Shown one piece after another: positions 17,529-26,754 of a stretch of 64,000 nt of DNA (the stretch's first letter is position 1; each line of letters begins with the position of its first letter). Both the position numbers and the translations under genes were made by a program. This DNA comes from Opitutaceae bacterium (lineage in GTDB: Bacteria > Verrucomicrobiota > Verrucomicrobiia > Opitutales > Opitutaceae). The DNA is taken from positions 284,302 to 348,301 of the forward strand of contig JANQSC010000054.1 of assembly GCA_028284235.1 (NCBI GenBank). Direction: 5' to 3'. The notes under the pieces were generated by a model. That model had not been told where the DNA came from. It ran no database searches and saw only the letters and a list, made by a program, of their open reading frames with translations.

Positions 17529-18260
17529 CTAGTGTTCTGTCAACTCTACGAGCGCGAGCGCTTTCTGAAAATCGAGCGAGAGCGGGGCGTCGATTTCGAC
17601 AGGGGCGCGAGTGACTGGGTGTTCGAACGCGAGTCGCCGTGCGTGGAGAAACAGACGCCCGAACCCGAATCGCTCTCGGAAGGCGATATTCTGTTTGGAG
17701 TCGCCGTGACGGGTATCGCCGATGATGGGGCAATTGATGTGGGCGAGGTGGCGGCGAAGCTGGTGCCTGCGGCCGGTCTCGGGATAGAGGGCGACGAGGG
17801 AATAGCGTGTCGTCGCGTGTTTGCCGGTAGGGAAGGGCAGTTCGGTCCGTGAGAGCGTTTTGTAGCGGGTGCGGGCTTCTTGGGTTTGGTCGCTCTTTCT
17901 TTGCGGGCCGAAGTCGAGGAGTCGCCTGAGCGGTCGGTCCATCTCGCCGGAATCCGGGGGGTGCCCGCGAACGAGGGCCAAGTACTCTTTGGAGATCTCG
18001 TTCTCCTCGAATTTCGTTTGTATTCCCGGGAGGGCGGACTCGTCGAGAGCGAAGAGGAGCGCTCCGGAGGTGGGCTTGTCGATCCGGTGGGCGGGGAACA
18101 CGGGTTTGCCGATCTGGTCGCGCAGGCGCTGTACGGCGAAACGGGTTTCCGTAGCGGCGATGCTGGAGCGATGCACGAGTAATCCGGATGGCTTGTTGAT
18201 GGCGATGTAGTGGTTGTCCTCGTACAGGATTTCAAGCGGGGCTTCTGGCGGAGGAGTCAT
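17529..18260 (-). CDS. truC: tRNA pseudouridine synthase, TruC/RluA family
   Basis: Isomerises uridine to pseudouridine in tRNA; E. coli TruC modifies U65. The catalytic Asp is in PAHRIDKPTSGALL. The TruC-like segment GRRHQLRRHLAHINCPIIGD followed by TRHGDSKQN separates it from rRNA-targeting RluA proteins. At 243 residues it fits TruC. The ATG at 18260 is preferred to an upstream TTG at 18296, because that TTG abuts the T-run of the preceding gene's terminator. It is independent of the downstream HAD gene (96-base gap). Confidence 0.85.
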   Translation of the reverse strand: MTPPPEAPLEILYEDNHYIAINKPSGLLVHRSSIAATETRFAVQRLRDQIGKPVFPAHRIDKPTSGALLFALDESALPGIQTKFEENEISKEYLALVRGHPPDSGEMDRPLRRLLDFGPQRKSDQTQEARTRYKTLSRTELPFPTGKHATTRYSLVALYPETGRRHQLRRHLAHINCPIIGDTRHGDSKQNIAFRERFGFGRLFLHARRLAFEHPVTRAPVEIDAPLSLDFQKALALVELTEH

Positions 18261-18296
18261 TGCGGGCCACAAGATGCGGGGCCCGAGCGAAGGCAA

Positions 18297-18333
18297 GAAA
18301 AAACGGCCCGCGCCCTCCCGAGACGCGGACCGT
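18297..18333 (-). terminator. Intrinsic terminator after the TSGG-repeat gene
   Basis: Ten-base arms (18324-18333 and 18303-18312, one mismatch) are followed leftward by TTTTTT. It lies 55 bases past the stop of the gene at 18388. Confidence 0.85.
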
Positions 18334-18387
18334 TAGGCATTCCCTATTGGATCAACACGGATCCACTTCCACTAGGTCGATGATAAA

Positions 18388-19335
18388 TTACAGGTGGTCG
18401 ACGCGAATTCCGCCGCCGGAGGAGTGGAGGTCGAGCCGGGGTCCGCCTCCGTTGACATTCCCTTCGGCGTGGCTGCGTTTGCGTTCGCCTCGATACTCCA
18501 CGGGGAATTGCGTCTGCACGCCGCCCCCGCTCGTGTGGGCGTTGAGAAAGAAGCGTTCGTCTCGCGGGAGGCGAGCGGTGATGCCGCCGCCCGAAGTATG
18601 AAGCCGCGTATCGGAATCGATGCCGTTCGGGAATGTGGCGGTGATATTGCCGCCGGATGTCTTGGCGTCGAGCGGCCCTCTTACGTCGAGGGCCTTGATG
18701 GGCCCTCCCGAGGTTTTCAGCCGCGAGTTGCCGGCTATGGAATTGACGGTGATCGGGCCTCCGGAGGTGGTGAGTTCCACGCGGCCTTCGACGTCGGTCG
18801 CCCGAATGGGCCCTCCACTCGTGTGGGCCGTGATCTGCCCGCCGATTTGCTTGAATTGCATCGGGCCTCCGGAAGTGCGCGCGACGACTTCTCCTTCGAC
18901 GTTCTCCACGTCGATGGGCCCTCCCGAAGTCTTCAGGTCGATATCCACGTTCGAAGCGCAGTCGACTTCAATGTTGAATGAGAGCGCTGGGCGTCTCGAG
19001 AGAAAGCCCCACAGGCTGCTTTCCTTTTCGTATTTAAAATCGACATACAGGACGTTCCCGCGAACTTCGAAGGTTCGCTCGATCTTCGACTCCATGGAGT
19101 CGGCTTCCGATTCGGAAGCGTTTCGAAACACTTTTTCGACGCGGACGCGTCCATCGTCCGAGTTCCCTCCGACGACGTTGATAGCGCCTCCCTGCGTTCT
19201 CACTTCGACTTTGTCGATGCGGGAGAAGTCGAACGATTTTTCTTCTATGCGGACAATCTTGGAAGCGGCGTGACTGAGCGCCGGAAGCGTGGCGGCCAGG
19301 AGCAAGCTGGCGACGATAGCGGTCTTAGAGGTCAT
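18388..19335 (-). CDS. Exported DUF4097-type repeat protein (TSGG repeats)
   Basis: A signal peptide (residues 1-23, ending SHAA) is followed by a beta-rich domain. From about residue 130 come nine repeats centred on (T/S)SGG, spaced about 18-24 residues (KTSGGPID, RTSGGPMQ, HTSGGPIR, ending HSSGGGIR). This is the pattern of DUF4097, the putative adhesin beta-roll or beta-solenoid family. Function is unknown; a surface or periplasmic structural role is likely. The start ATG is at 19335. A longer in-frame extension up to 20289 is a shadow of the next gene. The gene has its own terminator and an 80-base upstream gap. Confidence 0.8.
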   Translation of the reverse strand: MTSKTAIVASLLLAATLPALSHAASKIVRIEEKSFDFSRIDKVEVRTQGGAINVVGGNSDDGRVRVEKVFRNASESEADSMESKIERTFEVRGNVLYVDFKYEKESSLWGFLSRRPALSFNIEVDCASNVDIDLKTSGGPIDVENVEGEVVARTSGGPMQFKQIGGQITAHTSGGPIRATDVEGRVELTTSGGPITVNSIAGNSRLKTSGGPIKALDVRGPLDAKTSGGNITATFPNGIDSDTRLHTSGGGITARLPRDERFFLNAHTSGGGVQTQFPVEYRGERKRSHAEGNVNGGGPRLDLHSSGGGIRVDHL

Positions 19336-19415
19336 AAGGCAATTGGGTTGTGTGTAGGTGAATACACAGTTCGACCCGGGTCGGTTGCGGTTTTTTCGCG
19401 GAACTTGAAATTTCC

Positions 19416-20435
19416 CTACGCGCTCGGCGTTTCTTCGACCGGGTTCGCGGGCTCGCCAGAGAGGATACGACCTTCCTCGATGCGGGTCCATTTGTAGAGG
19501 GGTTCGCATCGCTCCTTTTTGATCGCCTTCCATAGTGCCTTGTCGTCGCGTTTCTGCAATTCGTAGTCGTTGTGCCCGTTCGAATCGCAGGAGTAGACAC
19601 GCGTGTAGCCTTTGTATTGCCGAGGACGCCCGAGGACGCGGGACACTCCCTCGAGAGCGGGCGCGGGCGGGAGCGCTCGGGAGTCGAGGGCGAGGAAACT
19701 GTAGGGGAGGCTGCGTAGGTCGATCTCCATCATTTTGCCGAACTGGGCCCACGCGCGGTCGGTAAACGCGACGACGGGCGGCCGGCCGAAAAAGTGGCAC
19801 CAGTGCCGCGCGTTCTCCTCTTGATGCATCGGGCAAGGCAGGTCGCAGACGCAGGGGGCAACCGGATTGAATGCTTCGAGAAGCGCTTCCCGTTGATCGA
19901 GCAGAGCCCGGCTGCTGTCGTAGCTGCCCGGTTCGACCCAGAAAACCTGGCTTGCGGTGGAGAAAAGCTCGGAGAGCCCGTCGCGATCGGCGGCGGTCAT
20001 TTCGTTGAGGACGTGGCTGGCGAGGCAGAGGTAGCCTTGGAGGGAGCCGGAGTCGGGGCGCTCCGCGATGGTCACGTTCAAATCCGGGTACTCTCGCTGC
20101 AGCGTTTCTCGGGCGAAACGCGTCGCAAGCGTGGAGTGGTCCCAGAGCGCGACTTCGTCGATGGCGTCGGCGCCGATGGCTCGGATCGCGCTCAGGGCGG
20201 CGATCCCGGAACCGCATCCCCAGTCGAAGAGTTTCCGGGAGCGGCAGCGCCAGCCGGCGTGGGCGGCTTGGGCGAGAGCGGCGTCCCATTTCCAGCCGAT
20301 GCGCGCTCCGAAGAACCGGTGGTAGAGCTCCAAGTCGGACTGGGAATTCCAGTAAACGCCCGTCGCGCCGCTGGCGTCGAGGAATTCGGCGCGGAGGCGT
20401 CTCAGCGTTTCCCAGTCTATCGTTTCGCTGCTCAT
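19416..20435 (-). CDS. Rsm22-like SAM-dependent methyltransferase
   Basis: A methyltransferase related to the Rsm22 family associated with small-ribosomal-subunit assembly. The SAM loop is LFDWGCGSGIAALSA (about 79-93), followed by VALWDHS. The Cys-rich stretch CVCDLPCPMHQEE and the downstream WCHFFGRPP, then LPYSFLAL, match Rsm22 and may bind metal. The 339 residues fit bacterial members. The last 35 residues are charged and variable. It starts at the ATG at 20435, divergent from the ABC exporter. Confidence 0.8.
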   Translation of the reverse strand: MSSETIDWETLRRLRAEFLDASGATGVYWNSQSDLELYHRFFGARIGWKWDAALAQAAHAGWRCRSRKLFDWGCGSGIAALSAIRAIGADAIDEVALWDHSTLATRFARETLQREYPDLNVTIAERPDSGSLQGYLCLASHVLNEMTAADRDGLSELFSTASQVFWVEPGSYDSSRALLDQREALLEAFNPVAPCVCDLPCPMHQEENARHWCHFFGRPPVVAFTDRAWAQFGKMMEIDLRSLPYSFLALDSRALPPAPALEGVSRVLGRPRQYKGYTRVYSCDSNGHNDYELQKRDDKALWKAIKKERCEPLYKWTRIEEGRILSGEPANPVEETPSA

Positions 20436-20554
20436 GTCGGTCGCTTTACATCGCCGGAAGCGCGCGGCGAGTCAATTCTCGGCGAACGCTTGGATGAGGC
20501 TCCTTTCATATTGGCTTGTCTTGGCAACGCCTTGGCCCACGTTTTAACTCAGCA

Positions 20555-22300
20555 ATGAAGACCGTCTGGAGAGTTTCCGCCTACCTGTTCCGCTACAAGC
20601 CACTGTTTTGGCTGACCATCGGCTTGGCGATCGCCAGCACGACTTTCATGCTGCTGGTGCCGTTGGTCACGCGGCATGTGATCAACGAGGTCTTGCCGGC
20701 GGGCGAGTTGAGCAATCTCTGGTGGGCGGTTCTGGCGATCGCAGGCTGCTTTTTCTTTCGCGAGCTGTTTAACTCATTCCGTATTCGCGCAAACAATACG
20801 CTCGAACAGAAAGTGCTCGTGGACTTGCGCCGCGACTTGCACGACAAGCTAATGGATTTGCCGATCGGCTACTTCGACAGCCGCAAGTCCGGCGATATCG
20901 CCTCGCGTGTGATCGAGGACGTGCAGGATGTCGAGCGCGTGATTCTCGACGGAACGGAGCAGGGGAGCACCGCGATCCTGACCATACTCGGAACGTCAGC
21001 CATCATGTTCTATTTCGAACCGGTTTTGGCGACGATGATGGTGCTGCCGATACCGATCATGCTGACCATGTCTCGATTTCACTTTCGGGCCCAGGCGAAA
21101 AACTGGAAGAAAGTCCGGACGTCCGCTGGCGAGTTGAATTCGCTTTTGATCGAGGACATTCAGGGGAACCGCCTCATCAATTCGTTCGCATTGAAAAATC
21201 AGGAGAAGCGGCGATTCCGGGAGCGTTCGATGGAGTTGAAGTCGCTCACGCTGAAGTCGATGTTTCGCTGGTCGATCCACGGTCCGACCTCGAATTTCGT
21301 GGTCAGCTTGGGCACGGTGGCGGTTGTTGGCTACGGCGGCTACTTGTACGCGACGCAGCCGGATCGATTTCAGGGCGGGGATTTCATGATGTTCTTCCAG
21401 CTTTGTGCCATGCTCTACATGCCCTTGAGCCAGTTGAACGGGTTGAACAATTTGCTTGCTCAGGGCAAGGCTTCGGGGGCGCGGGTGTTCGAAATGCTGG
21501 ACTATCCGGTGGATATCAAGAGTCCGGATACACCGAGGGCGTTTCCGGATGGTTTACTGGAAGTGTCGTTCGACTCGGTGGGCTTTAACTACGAGGGGCG
21601 AGACGAGTTGCTGTCCGAGTTTTCGCTGGAACTCTCCAAAGGGAAAGTCACCGCGTTGGTCGGGCACACCGGCGCGGGCAAGTCGACGGTGGCCAATCTA
21701 CTGCAGCGCTACTACGATGTGACTTCGGGTTCCGTCTCCATCAACGACGTGGATGTGCGCGAACTCGATTTGCTCGAGTTGCGCAAGCGGATCGGGGTGG
21801 TGGCTCAGGACCCGTTCTTGTTCGACGGCACGGTCAAAGACAATTTGCTACTGGCGAAGCAAGAGGCGACCGACGAGGAGCTGATCGCTGCGTTGAAGGG
21901 CGCGAGCGCCTGGGAGTTCGTCTCCAGTCTTCCAGATCGATTGGATACGCGGATTGGCGAGCGGGGAATTCGTCTAAGCATGGGGGAGAAGCAGCGCCTG
22001 ACGATCGCCCGCGTGATCCTGCGCAATCCGCCTTTGGTGATTCTCGACGAGGCGACTTCGAGCGTGGACACGCTCACGGAATCGAAGATTCAGAAGGCCG
22101 TGGACAATCTCGTGAAGGAGCGGACGACTTTGGTCATCGCCCACCGGCTTTCGACCGTTCGTCAAGCCGACCAGATTGTCGTGCTCGACAAAGGGCGGAT
22201 TATCGAGCGCGGCGATCACGACGCCTTGATCCGTTCGGGCGGACACTACGCCCGGCTTTGGCAGACGCAGACGGATCTGATCGAGGAGAGCGCGTACTAG
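20555..22300 (+). CDS. ABC exporter, fused permease and ATPase
   Basis: A half-size ABC exporter that would act as a dimer in the inner membrane. Residues 1-310 hold six transmembrane helices (starting YKPLFWLTIGLAIAST). The ATPase has Walker A GHTGAGKST (about 370), the Q-loop VVAQDPFLFDGTV, signature LSMGEKQRL (about 474), Walker B LVILDEATSSVD and the switch AHRLS. It resembles MsbA and multidrug-type exporters; substrate is not visible. The ATG at 20555 is chosen over a TTG 13 codons upstream. It is 581 residues and single-gene, and its end lies 30 bases from the convergent sulfatase. Confidence 0.9.
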   Translation: MKTVWRVSAYLFRYKPLFWLTIGLAIASTTFMLLVPLVTRHVINEVLPAGELSNLWWAVLAIAGCFFFRELFNSFRIRANNTLEQKVLVDLRRDLHDKLMDLPIGYFDSRKSGDIASRVIEDVQDVERVILDGTEQGSTAILTILGTSAIMFYFEPVLATMMVLPIPIMLTMSRFHFRAQAKNWKKVRTSAGELNSLLIEDIQGNRLINSFALKNQEKRRFRERSMELKSLTLKSMFRWSIHGPTSNFVVSLGTVAVVGYGGYLYATQPDRFQGGDFMMFFQLCAMLYMPLSQLNGLNNLLAQGKASGARVFEMLDYPVDIKSPDTPRAFPDGLLEVSFDSVGFNYEGRDELLSEFSLELSKGKVTALVGHTGAGKSTVANLLQRYYDVTSGSVSINDVDVRELDLLELRKRIGVVAQDPFLFDGTVKDNLLLAKQEATDEELIAALKGASAWEFVSSLPDRLDTRIGERGIRLSMGEKQRLTIARVILRNPPLVILDEATSSVDTLTESKIQKAVDNLVKERTTLVIAHRLSTVRQADQIVVLDKGRIIERGDHDALIRSGGHYARLWQTQTDLIEESAY

Positions 22301-22330
22301 TCTAAGGATCCGCGGGTTCGAACGGCTCGG

Positions 22331-24211
22331 CTACAAGCCTTCTACTTCCTCTATTCGGGCGAGGATGCTGATGCCGTATCGGCCTTTGCGGCTGCCTCCG
22401 TTGTCGAGGTACTTTTTCACAAGCGGAAAGGCGGGCGGGCCGACCCAGTCGATGGTGTTGTGCAGCAGGGGCTCGTTTTCGGTTCCTTCCATCAGCAAGG
22501 TTTCGAGCGTTTCGAGGGCTCGCGTTTGCTGCCCGAGCTTGATCAGGGTCCATGCGGAAAGGATGCGTATTTCGTGCGAATCGTCTGCGAGCGCCTTTTT
22601 AAGAACGGCGGTGGCGGACCGGGCGTCGTCTTCCAGCAAGTTCAGTCCGACGCTGGCCCACCAGCGCATGCCTTCGTCGTTGTCAGTCATCCATTGCTTG
22701 AGCGTTTTCAGATTGGCCTTGTCGCGTTCGAGGGCGAGATCGGCCGCGTCCAAGTACTTCTCTAGTGGATACAGGTTCTTGTCGCGGGCCATTTCATAGA
22801 TGGTGAGATTGTTGGCGGCGGCGCGGCGCTCGCGCATTTTCTCGGGCAGCAGACCCGTGTCGAACAGCTCGAGTTGCCGTTGGCGCAGTTCGGCGCGCAG
22901 CTCGGCGATCATCGCTTGATGTTCGGAAGCGTCGATCAAGTTGCGGACGTTGTCGAAGTCGGTGTGGTTGTCGAAAAACTCCTCCGACGCCCGCGGCTCG
23001 AAGAACTGGCCGGTGATTTCGTTGGTCTTCCCTTCCCGATGGTGGCGCTCCCAGGCGGGGGCCAACTGCTGTTTCCAAAGGTAGGCCAGGTGATGACCCG
23101 CGGGAGCGAATGGGTAGTAGTTTTTGTGATACGAGTAGCGAGCGGTTCGCATGACACGGACATGGTCCAGGCGCTCGTCGGCCCGCTCGCGAAATCCCAG
23201 ATGGTACTTCGGTTCGGGTTCGATTCCCTCGCCCAGGAATACAGTTCCCTGGAAGGTGTCCGGGATTCGGGCTCCGGCGAGGCTCAGCCAGGTTTTGGGC
23301 ATGTCGATGAAGCTGACGAGCCGGTCGACTGTCTCGCCGGGCTTTTCGGCGGGGTAGAGGTGTTTCAGTTTCTCGGGAATGCGTACGACGAGTGGGCAGT
23401 GGATGCCGCTGGAGTAGAGGAAGCGCTTGCTCCGGGCCATGACGCCGCCGTGGTCGGAGTTGTAGACGATGATGGTGTCTTCGTACAAGCCGTCGGCTTT
23501 GAGCGCGTCGATCGCCTCCTGCACCTTTTGATCCATGGCTTCGACCGCGTCGGCGTATTTCGCATAGGTCCCACGCACTTCGGGAAGGTCGGGGTGGTAC
23601 GAGAAGAGCTTCATTTTGGCTGGATCGTTTCGAACGCCCTCGTGGCTTCCGTGGACTCTACCTTCGTGACTCTGTCCGATGTTGTAGACGCAGAAGAAGG
23701 GCTGCCCCGGCTCGCGCAGGCGCCAGCCGAACGGCTCGTCGCCGCCTTTGTAGTCCCAGCAGTCCTTGTCAGGCCGACCGCCGATGTTGTAGTCGGTTTT
23801 CCCCGGGTTGGAGGTGTGGTATCCCGCTTCCTTCAAGAGATCGGGGTAGTACTTGATCTGGTCGTGGGGAATCTCGTTTCGGCTTCGCATGGGCTGCGTT
23901 CCGTTGGAGATCCCGTACATTCCGGTAATCCAGACCGATCGAGTTGGGGCGCAGACGGCGGCGTTGTCGAAGCAATGGGTATAGCGAAAGCCTTCTTGCG
24001 CGAGCTGGTCGATCGCGGGCGTGCGGGCGTTGGTCCCGCCATAGCAGCTAACCCAGGAGATGCCGTTGTCCTCGCTGGTGATCCAAAGGATGTTGGGCCG
24101 CGTTTCGGCTCGCGCTGCGATGTTTAGCGTTAGGGCGAAGAGCGCGGTAGCCGCGGCGATGCGGGCGAAGCGCGTCGTATATACGAGGGGGATGGCGTGA
24201 ATGGTCGGCAT
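22331..24211 (-). CDS. Secreted sulfatase (type I) with HEAT-like tail
   Basis: Hydrolyses sulfate esters in the periplasm or outside. A signal peptide covers residues 1-35 (ending ARA). The formylglycine motif CAPTR starts at Cys87, and NILWITSEDNG supplies the metal-binding region, with YNSDHGG further on. The core spans about 36-480. Residues about 520-620 are helical repeats of the HEAT type (ASVGLNLLEDDARSATAVLK), common in marine Planctomycetes and Verrucomicrobia sulfatases. No anaerobic sulfatase-maturing enzyme is in the window. The neighbouring FecI-FecR-TonB unit suggests a role in polysaccharide use, but the substrate is unknown. Confidence 0.9.
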   Translation of the reverse strand: MPTIHAIPLVYTTRFARIAAATALFALTLNIAARAETRPNILWITSEDNGISWVSCYGGTNARTPAIDQLAQEGFRYTHCFDNAAVCAPTRSVWITGMYGISNGTQPMRSRNEIPHDQIKYYPDLLKEAGYHTSNPGKTDYNIGGRPDKDCWDYKGGDEPFGWRLREPGQPFFCVYNIGQSHEGRVHGSHEGVRNDPAKMKLFSYHPDLPEVRGTYAKYADAVEAMDQKVQEAIDALKADGLYEDTIIVYNSDHGGVMARSKRFLYSSGIHCPLVVRIPEKLKHLYPAEKPGETVDRLVSFIDMPKTWLSLAGARIPDTFQGTVFLGEGIEPEPKYHLGFRERADERLDHVRVMRTARYSYHKNYYPFAPAGHHLAYLWKQQLAPAWERHHREGKTNEITGQFFEPRASEEFFDNHTDFDNVRNLIDASEHQAMIAELRAELRQRQLELFDTGLLPEKMRERRAAANNLTIYEMARDKNLYPLEKYLDAADLALERDKANLKTLKQWMTDNDEGMRWWASVGLNLLEDDARSATAVLKKALADDSHEIRILSAWTLIKLGQQTRALETLETLLMEGTENEPLLHNTIDWVGPPAFPLVKKYLDNGGSRKGRYGISILARIEEVEGL

Positions 24212-24409
24212 TGCGTTTTCGGGTTTGGGTCGACTATGGGCAGATTCTGAGGTCTGCAGTCAAATCGCGAGAGTTTTGTTCACTCAGTGTTCAGTTAGGA
24301 GGGTGCATTTTTGGGTGACCGGTCGGGAATTAGAAAAAAGTGCGTAGCGGCGTAGCGAAAAAGTGGCGCTGGCCCGTCTAGGGAGTTGGATTCTAACTCC
24401 AGCGTTTCG

Positions 24410-24952
24410 ATGTCTATTGAAAAATCAGAACCAGATCGATGGTTTGCCGAGAATGTGCAGCCGCACGAGGATATGCTTCGGGCGTGGCTTGTGAGTCGAT
24501 TTCCTGAGTGCAACGACATAGACGATTTAATCCAGGAGGCCTTTGTCCGGGTGATGCGGGCGCGGGAATCCTGCGCGGTGAAGTCGCCGAAGGCGTTCTT
24601 GTTCGCGACCGCCCGAAACCTAGCTCTCGACACGATTCGGCACACCCGGGTTTCGCGGACCGAGTACCTCGAGCAGAACGACTTGTGTGAATTCGAGGAT
24701 CTCGGGATCGGCGTTCCGGAAATCGTCGCCCGCAATCAGGAGCTGGAGATTTTAACGAAGGCGATCCAGTCGATGCCAGACCGGTGCCGTCAGGTGTTCA
24801 CCTTGCGGAAGGTGTACGGAATGCCTCAGAGGGAGATCGCCAAGAAACTGAACATATCGAGAAACACGGTTTCGGCTCAAATGACTACCGGGCTTCGCAA
24901 GTTTACGCAGTTTATGGAAAACTACTGCACTGAGAGGGACAGATTGAAGTGA
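24410..24952 (+). CDS. ECF RNA polymerase sigma factor, FecI type
   Basis: A 180-residue extracytoplasmic-function sigma factor. Region 2 contains CNDIDDLIQEAFVRVMRA and FLFATARNLALDTIRH. Region 4 has the helix-turn-helix YGMPQREIAKKLNISRNTVSA. The ATG at 24410 is preferred over a TTG at 24386. It is followed with a 4-base overlap (GTGA) by its FecR partner, and the TonB receptor lies 1.8 kb downstream. The set reads as a trans-envelope signalling unit in which receptor occupancy releases the sigma factor through FecR. Target promoters are not identifiable by eye. Confidence 0.92.
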   Translation: MSIEKSEPDRWFAENVQPHEDMLRAWLVSRFPECNDIDDLIQEAFVRVMRARESCAVKSPKAFLFATARNLALDTIRHTRVSRTEYLEQNDLCEFEDLGIGVPEIVARNQELEILTKAIQSMPDRCRQVFTLRKVYGMPQREIAKKLNISRNTVSAQMTTGLRKFTQFMENYCTERDRLK

Positions 24953-26004
24953 AGAAACACCATCACGATAAACCGTACGACTGGAACCGAATCGACCACG
25001 AGGCGGCCCGTTGGGCAGTCCGGCAGGACGATGGACTTTCTGGACTGGAGCAGGACTTGTTCTTCGAGTGGCTGGCGGCGGACCCGTGCCATGGCGAGCG
25101 CTACGCGCAGCATATGCAATCATTGCGGGACGCGGACTTGCTTGTGGAGTGGCGCCCCGAGCACAGCGACGAGCCCAATCCAGATTTACTCGCGGCCCCC
25201 TCGAGTGGTCGCCGATGGTTTAAATGGGGAAGGAGTGGCCTGCTCGGGCTGGCCGCGTGTCTCGCGTTCTTTATTTTTATGGATTTCGATATATCGAACA
25301 AAGGTCGATACCGTATTCAAAATACTCATATCGCGACCGACTCGTACCGCTATGAGCGTCTAGAAGACGGAAGCCAGTTGGACATGAATCGGGGAGCGGA
25401 AGTGAAGGTGCTCTATACGCAGGACGAGCGTCGCGTGAAGCTGCTGTCGGGCGAGGTTTTCTTCACTGTTGCCAAGGAGTTGGAGCGCCCGTTCGTGGTT
25501 GAAGTTAACGGCACCGAAGTTCGGGTCCTCGGAACTGCGTTTAATATAGACTATCAGGCGGATTCTGTGGAAGTCGTTGTGGCGGAGGGGCGCGTCGAGT
25601 GGAAGCGAACTGCCACCGATTCGAGTCACGGGGACGAGGTGGCGGAGCCTTCGTCCTTCTCTCAGGAGATGGTATCGGGACAGAAAACACGGATTTTTCT
25701 TCAGCAGAGCGAAGGCGACGAGCTGGTTGTCGAAGCCGTCGACCTTCGGGAAATCGAAGACCTCCTCGTCTGGCGGCACGAATTGCTGGATTTCGAATCT
25801 ACGCCTCTCTGGGAAGCGATCGAGGAATTCAATCGCCGCAATGGAACCCAACTGGTGATCGGGGACGCGGCCCTCAATGAAGTCCCCATCGCTGGCTCGG
25901 TGCGGTCGGACAATATCGAAGGCTTCGTCCTTCTGCTGGAAGTAATAGCGGATATTCGAGCAGACCGCGATACTCCCGGGCAGATAGTGCTGCGGCAAGG
26001 GTAA
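24949..26004 (+). CDS. FecR-family anti-sigma sensor
   Basis: An inner-membrane sensor that controls the FecI-type sigma. The N-terminal 75 residues form the cytoplasmic DUF4880 domain (EAARWAVRQDDGLSGLEQ). One membrane segment lies at about 92-107 (LLGLAACLAFFIFMDF). The periplasmic FecR domain follows (GEVFFTVAKE, ELERPFVVEVNGTEVRVLG, then TAFNIDY). A C-terminal domain has PIAGSVRSDNIEGF and resembles secretin/TonB short N-terminal-like DUF4974. It starts with GTG at 24949, overlapping the sigma stop, behind a GAGAGGGA ribosome site. Confidence 0.92.
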   Translation: MKKHHHDKPYDWNRIDHEAARWAVRQDDGLSGLEQDLFFEWLAADPCHGERYAQHMQSLRDADLLVEWRPEHSDEPNPDLLAAPSSGRRWFKWGRSGLLGLAACLAFFIFMDFDISNKGRYRIQNTHIATDSYRYERLEDGSQLDMNRGAEVKVLYTQDERRVKLLSGEVFFTVAKELERPFVVEVNGTEVRVLGTAFNIDYQADSVEVVVAEGRVEWKRTATDSSHGDEVAEPSSFSQEMVSGQKTRIFLQQSEGDELVVEAVDLREIEDLLVWRHELLDFESTPLWEAIEEFNRRNGTQLVIGDAALNEVPIAGSVRSDNIEGFVLLLEVIADIRADRDTPGQIVLRQG

Positions 26005-26754
26005 CGTCTCAATCGACGGATTTGGCCGATTGAGTCTTCGCGATTCCGGTCTCAATCCAGTCAGATGACAACTCCTGTGAGGGCCCGTATCCCATGATCC
26101 ACTACTTGTCCCTTGACGAGTAGCTTTGATTTCTAGTCCCCCCAAAAAAAGCGCGGCTCCCTTCGGGGCGTCAGATTGCGCTAGCATGCCACCACCTTCG
26201 GGTTGCGGTATCGTCTATTGGGGGACCACCCAGGGGATCGGAGAAGGAGTCTGGGCGAGAATCAGAGTTCGTTTGCTCACGTCGCAATACCCTTCCGCCT
26301 TCGTCCCGCTGAGTGCATTGGCGTCAACTTAAACCCGCCGGGACGGCGGGTTCCACCTTGATCTTCCTGAATCAAAGGGTGGAACGCGACGTCCCGGCGC
26401 GTTTTCTCACGCAAGAAATTCGATAAGTTGACGCGTGCGCGCCGAGCGGGACTACGACGAGACAGGCGGATCGCGGCGTGAATTCTGATTCTCGAATACG
26501 ACTTCAACGGCTCGAAAGCGATTTATTGAACAGTCTCTAAACCGCTGGTCCAACGCGACGTAGCATTGTTCGTTCACCGCTCTTAAATGAATATAAGATT
26601 AATATAATATGAATATATAATTAGTGTGGGGAGTTTTTATCGAGTAACCGTTACACGTTGGACAGAATAGGCTTTCTCTGTGGGTCGCGGTTCGATCTAA
26701 TGGCGTTTGTATCCAATTATCCCAACGGGCGTGCTGGCGCTCCGTTTGTACACT
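26005..26754. other. Long non-coding region between FecR and the TonB receptor
   Basis: No credible gene in 750 bases. At 26008-26034 there is a stem (CTCAATCG/CGATTGAG) that may end the fecR transcript. A composite palindromic element lies at 26303-26452. The last 150 bases turn AT-rich (26585-26640), and GTAACCGTTAC at 26644-26654 is a small inverted repeat. This final stretch is the likely receptor promoter. The receptor is thus probably a separate, sigma-dependent transcript rather than part of the FecI-FecR operon. Confidence 0.5.
26303..26452. repeat. Composite palindromic element, family A copy 2 with outer inverted repeats
   Basis: The inner hairpin (26331-26405) has the family A core CCGCCGGGACGGCGGGTTCCACC and its partner. 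Around it lies a second, outer inverted repeat: 26303-26330 pairs with 26425-26452 (28 positions, about 20 matching, ends GTCCCGCT and GCGTCAACTT perfect). The whole unit is thus about 150 bp with nested symmetry, like a small non-autonomous element. It contains no gene. Confidence 0.65.

Noticed and set aside
19336..20289. N-terminal extension of the TSGG-repeat protein into the Rsm22-like gene
   Set aside because: The signal peptide at the ATG at 19335 marks the true start; the extension is Arg/Pro-rich and out of frame with the well-supported methyltransferase.
22874..24127. A 417-codon open frame antisense to the sulfatase gene
   Set aside because: The sulfatase has signal peptide and catalytic motifs; the opposite frame has none and uses shadow-like codons.
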